NCBI GenBank assembly: GCA_008015855.1
Contig: SSGK01000029.1
Location: 1 to 13,129 of the forward strand
DNA length: 13,129 nucleotides
Source of the DNA: Candidatus Altimarinota bacterium
GTDB lineage: Bacteria > Patescibacteriota > Gracilibacteria > BD1-5 > UBA2023
Direction: 5' to 3'
Position numbers and translations under genes: made by a program. This document shows positions 1-7,131 of this stretch, one piece after another (within the stretch, counting starts at the first letter, position 1; each line of letters opens with the position of its first letter). The notes under the pieces are model-generated. The model saw nothing but the letters and a program-made list of their open reading frames with translations. It had not been told where the DNA came from and did not search any database.

Positions 1-911
1 GTATTAAAGATGGCATAGATTCACATCCACGTGCTATGCAAATTCCTTCTATTACGGGAAGTGATATTGAATGAGTAAATGAACAAGACAAGCTTATTAT
101 CCTCACTTCGTATCTTCCATTTATCGGGATATTTGCGGCTCAGAATTATAAGCATGATTTTACTCGAGCGGGTGTTCGTATCGGAAGTACTCTTATGTTT
201 GCCATTCTCCTTGCGAATACGATTTTTGTGACAAATTCTGTCATCCCATCACTTCTCGTGTTCATCTATATCATTATTATTGTTTTTGTCGGGGTATTTT
301 TATTCCTTCAAAATAAGATGATCCATCTTCCATTCGTAGAAAATCTTCCTTCGATTCAAGATGTTGGGTATCACTTTCGTGCGATACTGCGTTATGGAAA
401 AGATTTTGTATCGGTTATTTTTTGAAAGAGCAATACACGCCTGTATCGAGAATACTTTGAAGAAGTAAAAAAACGAGACATTATCGCCCTCGAAGATATC
501 AGAAATCAAGCCGATGATGCGGCACTTTTTACGCGAGATTGGATTCTATTTGTCCCATTCCTCAATCTTATATACCTCCCTTCTCTTCTGAAAAAACGTT
601 ACCCATCATGGGCAACAGCGATTGGTCAGGGGTTGGTAATTACGGGATGAGTTATTTTCTTTTGGATGGTATTTGGCTTCTGAAATCAGTACCAGACATT
701 CCTTCTCTTTCCTATTTTCCTTGGAATAGCCAATATTCAAGCGAATCGTTTTTACAAGATTCCATTTATCTATGATATTGTTCTCCTCTTTCATATCGTA
801 ACTTTTGGGATATTTACCAAAGAGAATAAGATCAAGAATTGGACTGAGAAAAAACGAGAAGAAAAATTCTCATACGAAGTAAGTCCGAATGACATAAAAA
901 AAGAAGAATAA
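1..911 (+). CDS. Multi-pass membrane protein of unknown function (5' truncated)
   Basis: The frame is open from the window edge (first full codon at 3) to TAA at 909-911, giving 302 visible residues when TGA (72-74, 423-425, 648-650 and 690-692) is read as Gly. The protein is strongly hydrophobic, with about six or seven likely membrane segments. These include one near residues 30-45 (IILTSYLPFIGIFAAQNY), a pair around residues 60-105, and more in the C-terminal half around LFVPFLNLIYL, GLVITGGVIFFWMVFG and FLLFPIFLGIAN. Between them lies a charged cytoplasmic-type stretch (REYFEEVKKRDIIALEDIR). The tail is highly charged (KNWTEKKREEK...IKKEE). I do not recognise the family; the YLPF...R.G pattern is loosely like small DUF4870-type membrane proteins, but this is weak. 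A terminator follows at once, so this is the last gene of its transcript. Confidence 0.85.
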
Positions 912-939
912 AAAAACTCCAATATATTGGAGTTTTTTT
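911..939 (+). terminator. Rho-independent terminator
   Basis: This is a perfect 12-bp stem (911-922 with 927-938) around a TATA loop, ending in a run of seven T. The arm ACTCCAA pairs with TTGGAGT, and the A run before the stem faces the T run. It lies directly after the TAA of the membrane protein gene and could also work on the opposite strand. Confidence 0.88.
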
Positions 940-950
940 AAAGTCCCTCT

Positions 951-1127
951 TTACCGTTGTGGAACATATTTATATCCCTGTGTGCAGAATTGAAAGATAT
1001 AATCTGTATATCTTTCAGGGTGAGCGTAAGTCCAAATGAATGGAGTCTTATCTATCTCGCCGACAGAGCAGTATGATTTGTAGAGAAAAATACTGGACAG
1101 ATGCACGTGTGAAGAGAGAAGCTGAAA
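951..1127 (-). pseudogene. Possible decayed protein-coding remnant
   Basis: On the minus strand a frame of 58 codons ends in TAA at 951-953 and has no start codon; upstream the same frame is cut by several TAA/TAG stops. Its end reads like protein (KTPFIWTYAHPERY, then IFQFC and GYKYVPQR). The PFxWT....I...FC pattern is reminiscent of the C-terminal tail of some IS630-type transposases, but that is recalled pattern similarity only. The 11-bp hairpin at 991-1017 lies inside it, which fits a structured RNA equally well. Confidence 0.2.
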
Positions 1128-1456
1128 CTATTATACATTTTTCGTAATTATTACAAGGAGAATCGCTTATTGACGATAAATAAAGCGTGTTCGTTATTTT
1201 TTTGAAGCATCTAGCAGAAGCGAAAAAGTCATGAAATATTTTCTTTCATTTTTCATGCAAAAAATACGTATTTTCCTCTTTCTAAAAGGAAAGTCCGTAC
1301 AACTAATGTATACAAAAATGGTTTTTGTTGATATGAATAGATGTGAAGTATAAAATTCAAATTAATTGTATTGTAAGTAAATAACAACTGTTTTTTTAAG
1401 ATAACTGTTATTGAGGTCTCTATAATCAAACCACAACATTACCTCCAATAAGAAAT

Positions 1457-1480
1457 AAAAAAAACGCAATATATTGCGCC
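1457..1480 (-). terminator. Terminator-like hairpin, minus strand, no obvious gene
   Basis: The 14-nt perfect palindrome CGCAATATATTGCG (1465-1478) is followed on the minus strand by eight T (1457-1464). It has the shape of the other terminators in this window, but no minus-strand gene is visible just upstream: that DNA is the coding strand of the secreted protein at 1551. Confidence 0.5.
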
Positions 1481-1550
1481 TTGAAATATGAAAAAATTCA
1501 TTACGATATATCTGTCTTGCAAGTTGCATTAAAATATAACGTTCAATATT

Positions 1551-1997
1551 ATGAAACGTGTCCTTGTTATTTTGATTTCTATTTTAAGCGTCATTGCGTG
1601 ATCTATTCTTACGCCTGCACTTGCTGCAAATACAACTGTTGAGACAAATGCTGCTATTGCAGTAAAATGAGGTAACTCCGGATGAGGAGTTGTGCAACCG
1701 ATGTGAATCAAGAGTTGGATTGTAAAGAAAGCAATGCAAGCAGTTGCATATGCTTTGCGGTATAGCTTGTCTTGAGTGAAGACATTCTTGAAGAGTATTG
1801 GTGCCACACAAGCTGAAATTAATATTGTTGCTTCTCAAGCAACATCAATTGCAAATGCTCTTGATAGAGTTGCGATATATTTTGACTATTATTCTGCAAC
1901 AACAAAAACAATTATTATGCAACAACTCCAAGCACAATGATTTAGTTTCACTGTATCTTATTGGGTTGCTCAGATTGTTGATTTTGTAGCCTTCTAA
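1551..1997 (+). CDS. Small secreted basic protein, unknown function
   Basis: This encodes 148 residues with six TGA read as Gly and ends in TAA. It begins with a classic Sec signal peptide: MKR, a hydrophobic core (VLVILISILSVIAGSIL) and a likely signal peptidase I site after ALA at residue 25. The mature part starts with a Thr/Ala stretch and a Gly cluster (residues 40-46). Then comes an amphipathic basic segment, IKSWIVKKAMQAVAYALRYS (residues 53-72), with further Lys at 77 and 81, a mainly helical middle, and a hydrophobic C-terminus (YWVAQIVDFVAF). There is no cysteine. Size, charge and amphipathicity resemble secreted bacteriocin-like proteins, but I cannot assign a family. ATG 1551 is chosen because it gives the complete signal peptide; no Shine-Dalgarno is present, only a weak TATAAC at 1535-1540. 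The next gene starts 13 nt downstream, so the two are probably cotranscribed. Confidence 0.85.
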
Positions 1998-2010
1998 TTA
2001 ACTATTTTCT

Positions 2011-2493
2011 ATGAGTTGTATGATTTTTGAACATGACGAAAAGCTGAGAGCACTATGCTGAACTAAAGAAGGATTTCAGTTTGCAGCCTCTCTTTATTTA
2101 GTATTTCATCAAATATTTCTCTATCGTCTGAAGGACATTGAGCTAGATATCAACAAATATAAACAGTATCATCCACTTACGGATATATCAAATTTTGATG
2201 AAAGCTATCGTTTCACACTTTATACAGTGTATCAGAATATAATTTCAACTGTAGAAAATGATTGAGTACTCAAGGAGAATTTTCATATATTCAACTCGTA
2301 TGAGAAAATTAGTTTTGAAGCATATTCAATTCTTATTCGAAAAAAAATTCCAGATTTTCAAGATAGTCAGTTTTTTCAAATACTTCAGAACCAAACATTC
2401 GAAGAAATCACAGCATTCGATATGCGTCTCATAGCTGACTTTGGACTCACTGAAGAGTGGGTGAACTGCATGAATAGATGAAAGCATTTATAA
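2011..2493 (+). CDS. Hypothetical cytosolic protein downstream of the secreted protein
   Basis: This encodes 160 residues with TGA as Gly at three places, ending in TAA at 2491-2493. It has no signal peptide or long membrane span and is rich in aromatic and acidic residues (FEHDEKLRALCGTKEGFQFA; later FDESYRFTLYTVYQNI and IADFGLTEEWVN), so it looks like a soluble, mostly helical protein. I do not recognise a family. It follows the secreted protein gene by 13 nt and shares its terminator, so the two form a two-gene unit. A chaperone, regulator or immunity-type partner for the secreted protein is possible but is inference from position alone. No Shine-Dalgarno precedes the ATG (AACTATTTTCT). 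An alternative in-frame ATG lies at 2020. Confidence 0.82.
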
Positions 2494-2528
2494 TAGAACC
2501 CCTCCTTTGGAGGGGTTCTATTATTTTA
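2492..2528 (+). terminator. Rho-independent terminator
   Basis: This is a 14-bp perfect stem (2492-2505 with 2509-2522; core ACCCCTCC/GGAGGGGT) with a TTT loop, followed by ATTTT. It overlaps the stop codon of the preceding gene and closes the 1551-2493 unit. Confidence 0.9.
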
Positions 2529-2541
2529 AACATAAAAATTA

Positions 2542-2569
2542 TTGCCTCTCTCCCCTTTTTTCCTATAAT
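2542..2569 (+). promoter_or_regulatory. Promoter of rimO-SDR operon
   Basis: TTGCCT (2542-2547), a 16-bp spacer, then a perfect TATAAT (2564-2569). The expected start of transcription is near 2576, only about 17 nt before the rimO ATG at 2593. The leader is pyrimidine-rich and has no Shine-Dalgarno sequence. Confidence 0.7.
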
Positions 2570-2592
2570 CCAGCCAACATTTTTCTTTCTCT

Positions 2593-3978
2593 ATGGCTTT
2601 TACATTCTCTGCAATCAATCTTGGATGTTCGAAGAATCTCGTTGATCTCGAATTTGCAATCGGTGAAATACTCAAATATTCCGATAGAACACCCATCGAA
2701 TACTACGATAACCCAGAAGATCCCGAAGTGGATCATGTGATTGTAAATACCTGTGGTTTCCTCTCATCCGCACGTGAGGAATCAGAAGAAACCCTTCGAT
2801 ACTATGATTCCCTTGGGAAAAAGTTGATTCTTATGGGATGTTACGTGAGTGTAAAGGATGATGCCTTTCTCGCTTCTCTCAAAAATCTTGTATCCGTTGT
2901 TCCATTTGTAAGCTATTCTATTATAGAAGAGCTCCTTTTTGGAAAGAAATCAAAATTGGATATGAGCGCTCTTGTGCGAGCAAAGGTAGCAGCAAAACAA
3001 GCAAAAGAAAAGAAACTTTCTGATTACTTGGCAAGTATTGGATGAAATCAACGCGGAAAACAGGCATTTGTATGGAAATGAGATGAGGTGCGCGCGTATA
3101 TCCATGCTCCATTCGGATATGAGTATCTCAAGATTGCTGAATGATGTGATAATAGTTGTACATTTTGTATCATTCCACAGATTCGTGGAAAACAGACTTC
3201 CCGAAAAATGGAAGATATCATTAAAGAAGTTCACAGCATGCTTGCGAATGGAATCCGTGAAATCCAGATAATATCACAGGATACCACTCGATATGGAACG
3301 GATATCTATGACGAGGCTCGTTTATTTGATCTACTTGAACAGATTGATGCTATTCCGGGTGATTTTAAGGTACGACTCTACTATCTCTATCCAGATATTC
3401 TCACCCTTGATCACCTCAAGCGTCTTAAAAAACTCACAAAACTTCTCCCATATTTTGATATTCCTTTTCAGCATTCCAGTGAGAAAATCTTGAAGCTAAT
3501 GGGTCGACACTATGATCGAGCACATATTGAATCATTCTTGGACTTTATACGCAGTGAGTTCCCAAATTCATTCATTCGTACGAGTTTTATTATTGGATTT
3601 CCATGAGAAACCAAGGAAGATTTTGATGATTTGATTGAATTCATTGAACGCTATCAATTTGAGTCCGTTGGTATTTTTCAATACCATGATGAGCCACTCG
3701 CTGCGAGTTCAAAACTCCCAAATAAGGTAGATGAATCCATTGCAAAAGAACGTATCCAAGCAATCACAGTGGTTCTCAATGAAGTATACAAAAAGCACTA
3801 TGCTCTTGCTCAGAAAACTCCACAAACGGGGTATATTATGAATATTGAGGGAAAGAAAATTACCGTACGCCGAGAGATTCAGGCACCAGAAGTGGATGAA
3901 TACGATGAGATTACTGAAAAACAGATTCAGTCAGGAGAGGAGCTCGATATCGGTGCACGTATAACCTATTCGCTCTAG
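2593..3978 (+). CDS. rimO: Ribosomal protein S12 methylthiotransferase RimO
   Basis: RimO is a radical-SAM enzyme that adds a methylthio group to a conserved aspartate of ribosomal protein S12. The 461-residue product has the three-part layout of the family. The N-terminal cluster-binding domain carries Cys12 (LGCSKNLVD), Cys54 (NTCGF) and Cys83 (MGCYV). The radical-SAM core has C185-x3-C189-x2-C192 (GCDNSCTFC), followed by IIPQIRG, VRLYYLYP, IPFQHSSEKIL and GFPGET. A short TRAM-like C-terminal domain follows from about residue 400. GCSKNLVD and the YxYP motif favour RimO over MiaB. Four TGA codons are read as Gly (residues 151, 163, 184, 338); 184 and 338 are at conserved glycines, so the gene is intact under code 25 although it looks broken into three under the standard code. 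The length is normal for the family. It is cotranscribed with the SDR gene. Confidence 0.96.
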
Positions 3979-3979
3979 T

Positions 3980-4612
3980 ATGAATATCCTAATTACCGGA
4001 ACATCATCTGGTATTGGTGAAGCACTTGCTCTCTACTTTTCGAATCAAGAGGATACCACTGTCACCTGAATAGAAAGAGTGGATCGAAAAAGTGGCTGGA
4101 ATATTATTCCTTTTGATCTCTCATATATCAGCAAATTGGAAACTATTTTCCCATTACAGAGTACATATGATGTGATTATTCTGAATGCATGAGTGGGATA
4201 TTTTGATACATTTGAGGAGATTAACTCCGAGAATAATACCGAAACAATTCATACGAATCTTCTCTCAAATATAGAGCTCCTTCGACTTCTCAAAAAGCAC
4301 AATAATATCGCGGATCGAGCGATGATTATAACTCTCTGATCTCAGGCATCGAAACATTTTTATGTATGATGAGCGGTGTATCAGGCTTCAAAATGGTGAC
4401 TCCGTGGTTTTATCGGATCACTCCGAAAAGAATGGAAACAGTATCGATTCTACCTGATTCATCCTCAGATTGTGGCAACTCGCTTTTTCCGAAACACAAA
4501 AGATGGAGTGATTCCATCGCATCTTCCACAGACAAAAAAAGAGGATATTACCGAGATAATTAATAACATCCTCCATTGAGTAAAAAAATATGATTGGGAA
4601 ATTGATTGCTAG
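3980..4612 (+). CDS. Short-chain dehydrogenase/reductase (SDR family)
   Basis: This encodes 210 residues with TGA as Gly at seven positions, ending in TAG. It has the Rossmann-fold signatures of a classical SDR: TGTSSGIG at residues 6-13 for NAD(P) binding, NAG at 69-71 (its Gly encoded by TGA at 4190-4192), catalytic Ser121 (ITLGSQAS), Tyr134 and Lys138 (YQASK), and a PxxVxT-like motif (PQIVATRFF, 162-170). It is somewhat shorter than the usual 240-260 residues; the C-terminal substrate part is reduced. The substrate cannot be told from sequence. The start lies 1 nt after the rimO stop, showing tight coupling, but no functional link to RimO is known. The stop codon lies in a CTAG palindrome shared with the stop of the convergent gene on the other strand. 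Confidence 0.92.
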
Positions 4613-5217
4613 TATTGTGCCCGTTTGTGAGATATTTCTCGATAGGAGAGTCGGATATTCGTCCGATCTACATCGGTTAATCGCTTGTCCTGTTTGAGAT
4701 TTTTATGTAAGTACTCTCGAAAATCATCTCAGAGAATCTGTATAACGCGTTCAATCCTATCATAGCTTCCGATGTGCTCATGTCATGAGCAGAAGGCTTC
4801 ATAGAGGTGATTATAGAAATCATCCCGAAGCATGCTTTCTCATTTTGTTTTGTATGGCGTGAGTTCCTGTACCTGCCCAGCAACAGATACAAGAAATTCG
4901 GGATTTTTCTCTTGGGAATAACGCATCCAGGCAAAATAGCCCATAGATTCAATAACTTCCTTCTTTTGAGGATATGCTTTTTCGATCGAATCAATGCGAG
5001 GAAGTATATTTTCTTTTTCTTCTGGAGAGAGTCATCCACGAATGTATAGGGTCGTAAGCGAACGAAGTTCCTTGAGATACTGTGGATAGAGCGAATCAAG
5101 AAGTTCTTTATAAAGTGCTTGACTTGAATCTCGTGCTTTTTTTGTCGGAACAAATTCGCGACATTCGTATTCCATTCATGAGTTCGGTTCTCTTATTGTT
5201 TCTTTTGTACAGTCCAT
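4609..5217 (-). CDS. Hypothetical soluble protein, 202 aa
   Basis: The frame runs from ATG at 5215-5217 to TAG at 4609-4611, with five TGA read as Gly. The product is charged and probably helical (ARDSSQALYKELLDSLYPQY, LSPEEKENILPRIDSIEK, FREYLHKNLKQDKRL) and has no signal peptide or membrane segment. Cysteines at residues 3, 19 and 143 and His146/His148 do not form an obvious metal site. I recognise no family. The start is supported by a consensus promoter (TTGACA-16-TATAAT) ending about 25 nt upstream. It is convergent with the SDR gene, sharing four bases at the ends and leaving no room for a terminator between them. A shorter frame inside 4677-5153 on the same strand is a shadow that appears only under the standard code. 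Confidence 0.8.
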
Positions 5218-5230
5218 GGGAATATAATAA

Positions 5231-5264
5231 AATACGCATATATTATATATAATATATGCGTATT
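5231..5264. repeat. 34-bp perfect palindrome overlapping a promoter
   Basis: The half AATACGCATATATTATA (5231-5247) is exactly reverse-complementary to 5248-5264. It covers the spacer and -10 of the minus-strand promoter of the 202-aa gene and contains TATAAT on both strands. It also lies just past the stop of the 85-aa membrane protein gene on that strand, followed by a T-rich tract, so it may be an operator, a terminator hairpin, or both. Confidence 0.85.
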
Positions 5265-5269
5265 GTCAA
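5242..5269 (-). promoter_or_regulatory. Consensus promoter of the 202-aa hypothetical gene
   Basis: On the minus strand a perfect TTGACA (5264-5269) is followed after 16 bp by a perfect TATAAT (5242-5247). Transcription should start near 5235, about 18 nt before the ATG at 5217. The leader (TTTTATTATATTCCC) has no Shine-Dalgarno. Confidence 0.78.
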
Positions 5270-5270
5270 T

Positions 5271-5528
5271 CTATGTATCCAGGTGCTTTGTGTGATTATG
5301 TTTTCGTCCATACACCAACTTCCACCAGCGTTTTCCGACACCAACTCAGGCAATTCAGACGAAGAGGAAGAGGGTGGCATATGCCTCTATCGAGAGCGTG
5401 ATATCTGTAAAGACGAGAACATTTACGAGTTTATATCGGACAACCAATGAGATGATTGAGAGATAGAGAAGGAGTCCCACTATTTCAAGAAGGAGAACAA
5501 CGAGAATGATGTAGAGAATTTTTTTCAT
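5271..5528 (-). CDS. Small two-helix membrane protein, 85 aa
   Basis: The frame runs from ATG at 5526-5528 to TAG at 5271-5273, with two TGA read as Gly. The protein has a short basic start (MKK), a long hydrophobic helix (ILYIILVVLLLEIVGLLLYL, residues 4-23, probably continuing to about 31), a second hydrophobic segment around residues 38-66, and a basic cytoplasmic tail (GKRWWKLVYGRKHNHTKH). I recognise no family. The start is chosen over an in-frame TTG at 5546 because the promoter (TTGTTT-17-TATACT) would start RNA near 5541, downstream of that TTG. The opposite strand of the same DNA is also open (5256-5537), so the choice of strand rests on the promoter and on the Leu CTC/CTT usage typical of the neighbours. 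Confidence 0.62.
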
Positions 5529-5547
5529 AGGAAGAATTAACTTCAAA

Positions 5548-5576
5548 AGTATACCCTAACTTTATAAAAAAAACAA
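5548..5576 (-). promoter_or_regulatory. Promoter of the 85-aa membrane protein gene
   Basis: On the minus strand TTGTTT (5571-5576) is followed after 17 bp by TATACT (5548-5553). The predicted start near 5541 leaves a leader of about 13 nt before the ATG at 5528. Confidence 0.6.
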
Positions 5577-5580
5577 ACTA

Positions 5581-6198
5581 TTATCTCCGAAGGAGTTTTT
5601 CTCGTTCTTTGTAATCAGGAAACACCTGTTCTACCAGATTCCAAAATTGTGAAGAGTGATTTTTGATACGTGTATGTGCTAATTCATGAATAATCACATA
5701 ATCGATTGCTTCAAGAGGATATTGTATGAGCCTATATGAGAAGTTGAGAGAATTCCTGTAATTGCACGATCCCCAACGACTCTTTGCCTTCGTTATAGAT
5801 ACAGTGGTATATGCTGGAAAATTATATTGTTCTGCGAGTTTTTTTACTCGTTCTAGAATATATTCTTTGGCAAGTTTTATGAGGTGTTTTTCAATATTTG
5901 AGGCTGTTATTTCTTTGAGATATGCCTTTTTATTCTCTGTATCCATATGAAAAATCTCTCCAAGAACACAATGATATGCTTCTCAGAGGTAATAGAGGAT
6001 ATCTTCTTCTTTTCAGATTGTTTTTTTCGATTGGAGTTCACTTTTCTTCTTCATCCAAGATTCTTTTGTCTGAACCCATTCATGTATTTTTTTCTCTGAT
6101 AGATACTTTGGAGCGCGTACTAAAAATGTTCCATCAGATTTCATCTGAAGAGAAATAGAGCGTCGAGCAGATTGAATGAGGGTGTAAGAAATATTCAT
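5581..6198 (-). CDS. YgjP-like (DUF45) zinc metallopeptidase-fold protein
   Basis: This encodes 205 residues ending in TAA, with TGA at residues 62 and 72 read as Gly. The C-terminal half carries the hallmark of the YgjP/DUF45 (SprT/M48-like) family: SRWGSC at 140-145, a run matching LNFSYRLIQYP, then HELAH at 171-175 with His171, Glu172 and His175 as probable zinc ligands and catalytic base. A third histidine follows at 181 (NHSSQFW). The N-terminal half has the family's SISLQMKSDGTFLVRAP pattern and a Trp-containing helix (ESWMKKKSE). Length is close to the 220-240 usual for the family. The exact substrate of these proteins is not firmly established; some sit beside type I restriction genes, but nothing of that kind is seen here. 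ATG 6198 is chosen because it begins the conserved domain and a -10 (TATGAT) ends 6 nt before it. Confidence 0.9.
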
Positions 6199-6204
6199 AT
6201 TGCT

Positions 6205-6210
6205 ATCATA
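6205..6210 (-). promoter_or_regulatory. -10 box of the ygjP-like gene (leaderless arrangement)
   Basis: TATGAT on the minus strand is separated from the ATG at 6198 by exactly 6 nt, so transcription is expected to begin at or next to the start codon. The matching -35 is weak (TTCCTT at 6227-6232, 16-bp spacer). Confidence 0.45.
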
Positions 6211-6239
6211 TAAAAAATCAATAAAAAAGGAATCCATTT

Positions 6240-6268
6240 TTGCTTCCATAAAAATTCTCTGATATAAT
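6240..6268 (+). promoter_or_regulatory. Promoter of the methyltransferase gene (leaderless)
   Basis: TTGCTT (6240-6245), a 17-bp spacer and a perfect TATAAT (6263-6268). The ATG at 6275 is 7 nt past the end of the -10, exactly where transcription should start, so the mRNA probably has no 5' leader. Confidence 0.75.
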
Positions 6269-6274
6269 CGACGT

Positions 6275-7075
6275 ATGAAATGAATAAATTCCACATCGAG
6301 AGAATCTCTTCACCATCTATGAGCTGCAGAGATTCAAGTACAAAATTCACATAATGCCCTTCTGTGAACCATAACTCATGATCCCCGTCAAAAGGATATT
6401 CGTGAAAAGATTCGAGTTGCTCCGGGAAATTCCACGGAGACTCTTTTGTGAGCATGTGGATTTCAAAAAATCGATGACATGTATCCTGATTTTTCCGGAA
6501 AATCGGTGATTGATATCGGAGGTGGTTTTGGATGAATCGCTCCTCTTTTGTCGAATTCAGCAAAAGAAATTACTGTGGCTGATCCAGTATTTCGGGAAGC
6601 AGATATTGATACTCTCTATGAAGATGACATCTGAAAGGTGGAACGTCAGTTCCAAATGTTTTCGGAACCTCCTTCTCCCAACCTAACGCCTGAGATATTA
6701 CGACTTAGAGAGAAGAATCTGCAAGAGAAAAAGAGGCTCTATAATGAGCTCCTTTGGTGGAGGAATTACGAACCAAATGGAGAACATATGCATATCAAGA
6801 GAAATCCATCATATGGCGAGAATCTCATCTGAATCGAATCAGATTCACAGGATTTTGCATTTGTAAATTATGTTATTACAAAAGAAACAGTAAATCCAAA
6901 AGTATTCCTTCAGGAAGCTGCAAGGGTATTGAAGAAATGAGGAAAACTTATCCTACGAGACTATCACATGTCCGATACAATTATACGCCTCATTCGAGAA
7001 AGCTTTATCATGGAAGAAGAAGATATCTTACAGGATGAAAATACCGTATTTCTTGCGGTAGCTACAAAAAAATAG
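6275..7075 (+). CDS. Class I SAM-dependent methyltransferase
   Basis: This encodes 266 residues with TGA as Gly throughout, ending in TAG. The SAM-binding motif I is VIDIGGGFGG at residues 78-87 (Gly87 from TGA), followed by an acidic end of strand 2 (ITVADP, 99-104). The late motifs are at NYVITKETVNPKVFLQEA (198-215) and RVLKKGGKLILRDY (217-230), the usual methyltransferase pattern. The about 70 residues before motif I and a charged helical insert (LRLREKNLQEKKRLYNELLWW, about 142-162) are not recognised and may define the substrate, which I cannot name. The start at 6275 is supported by the promoter placed exactly for a leaderless message; M69 is the next in-frame candidate. It is divergent from the ygjP-like gene, 76 bp away, and is followed by an RNA methyltransferase on the same strand. 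Confidence 0.88.
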
Positions 7076-7080
7076 CGAAT

Positions 7081-7108
7081 TTGAGTTTCTGAGAGAAGTA
7101 GATATACT
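7081..7108 (+). promoter_or_regulatory. Promoter of the TrmH-family gene
   Basis: TTGAGT (7081-7086), a 16-bp spacer and TATACT (7103-7108). The expected transcription start near 7115 lies after the ATG at 7111 and about 17 nt before the ATG at 7132, which supports 7132 as the start. A 6-bp inverted repeat (GAAGTA 7095-7100 / TACTTC 7105-7110) covers the -10. Confidence 0.55.
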
Positions 7109-7131
7109 TCATGAAAAGTTTTTCTATTCCT

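Larger units (their letters stand above)
940..1550. other. Gene-poor spacer with several hairpins
   Basis: No reading frame of useful length survives here even with TGA sense, because TAA and TAG are dense in all frames. The stretch is rich in inverted repeats: an 11-bp perfect stem at 991-1001/1007-1017, CAGTAT/ATACTG at 1069-1074/1090-1095, ACAAAAA/TTTTTGT at 1312-1318/1322-1328, and AATAACA/TGTTATT at 1380-1386/1406-1412. A perfect TATAAT lies at 1421-1426 without a convincing -35. It may hold an uncharacterised structured RNA, a decayed gene (see 951-1127, minus strand), or both. I see no match to RNase P RNA, tmRNA or SRP RNA. Confidence 0.5.

Noticed and set aside
1283..1296. AAGGAAAGTCCG, resembling the conserved P4 segment of RNase P RNA
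   Set aside because: None of the other conserved RNase P RNA segments (the downstream ACAGAA pairing region and the central GGTAA core) are found at suitable distances on either strand.
1529..1838. Minus-strand frames opposite the secreted protein gene
   Set aside because: The plus strand encodes a textbook signal peptide and a continuous 148-codon frame. The minus frames lack any start signal or recognisable product.
2593..3606. rimO as a pseudogene interrupted by stop codons
   Set aside because: All interruptions are TGA, and two sit at conserved glycines, so the gene is intact under code 25.
4677..5153. A 158-aa minus-strand frame and plus-strand frames inside the 202-aa gene
   Set aside because: They are shadows that look long only under the standard code. 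The code-25 frame 4609-5217 is longer and is fixed by a consensus promoter and a stop shared with the convergent gene.
6195..6563. A 122-aa minus-strand frame over the start of the methyltransferase gene
   Set aside because: It is antisense to the methyltransferase N-terminus and overlaps the promoter region; the plus-strand frame carries motif I and has a well-placed promoter.
7111..7131. Upstream ATG at 7111 as the start of the TrmH-family gene
   Set aside because: The likely -10 (7103-7108) lies 2 nt before it, so it would not be in the mRNA, and the protein beginning MLTPVLKKYI at 7132 matches the usual family start.
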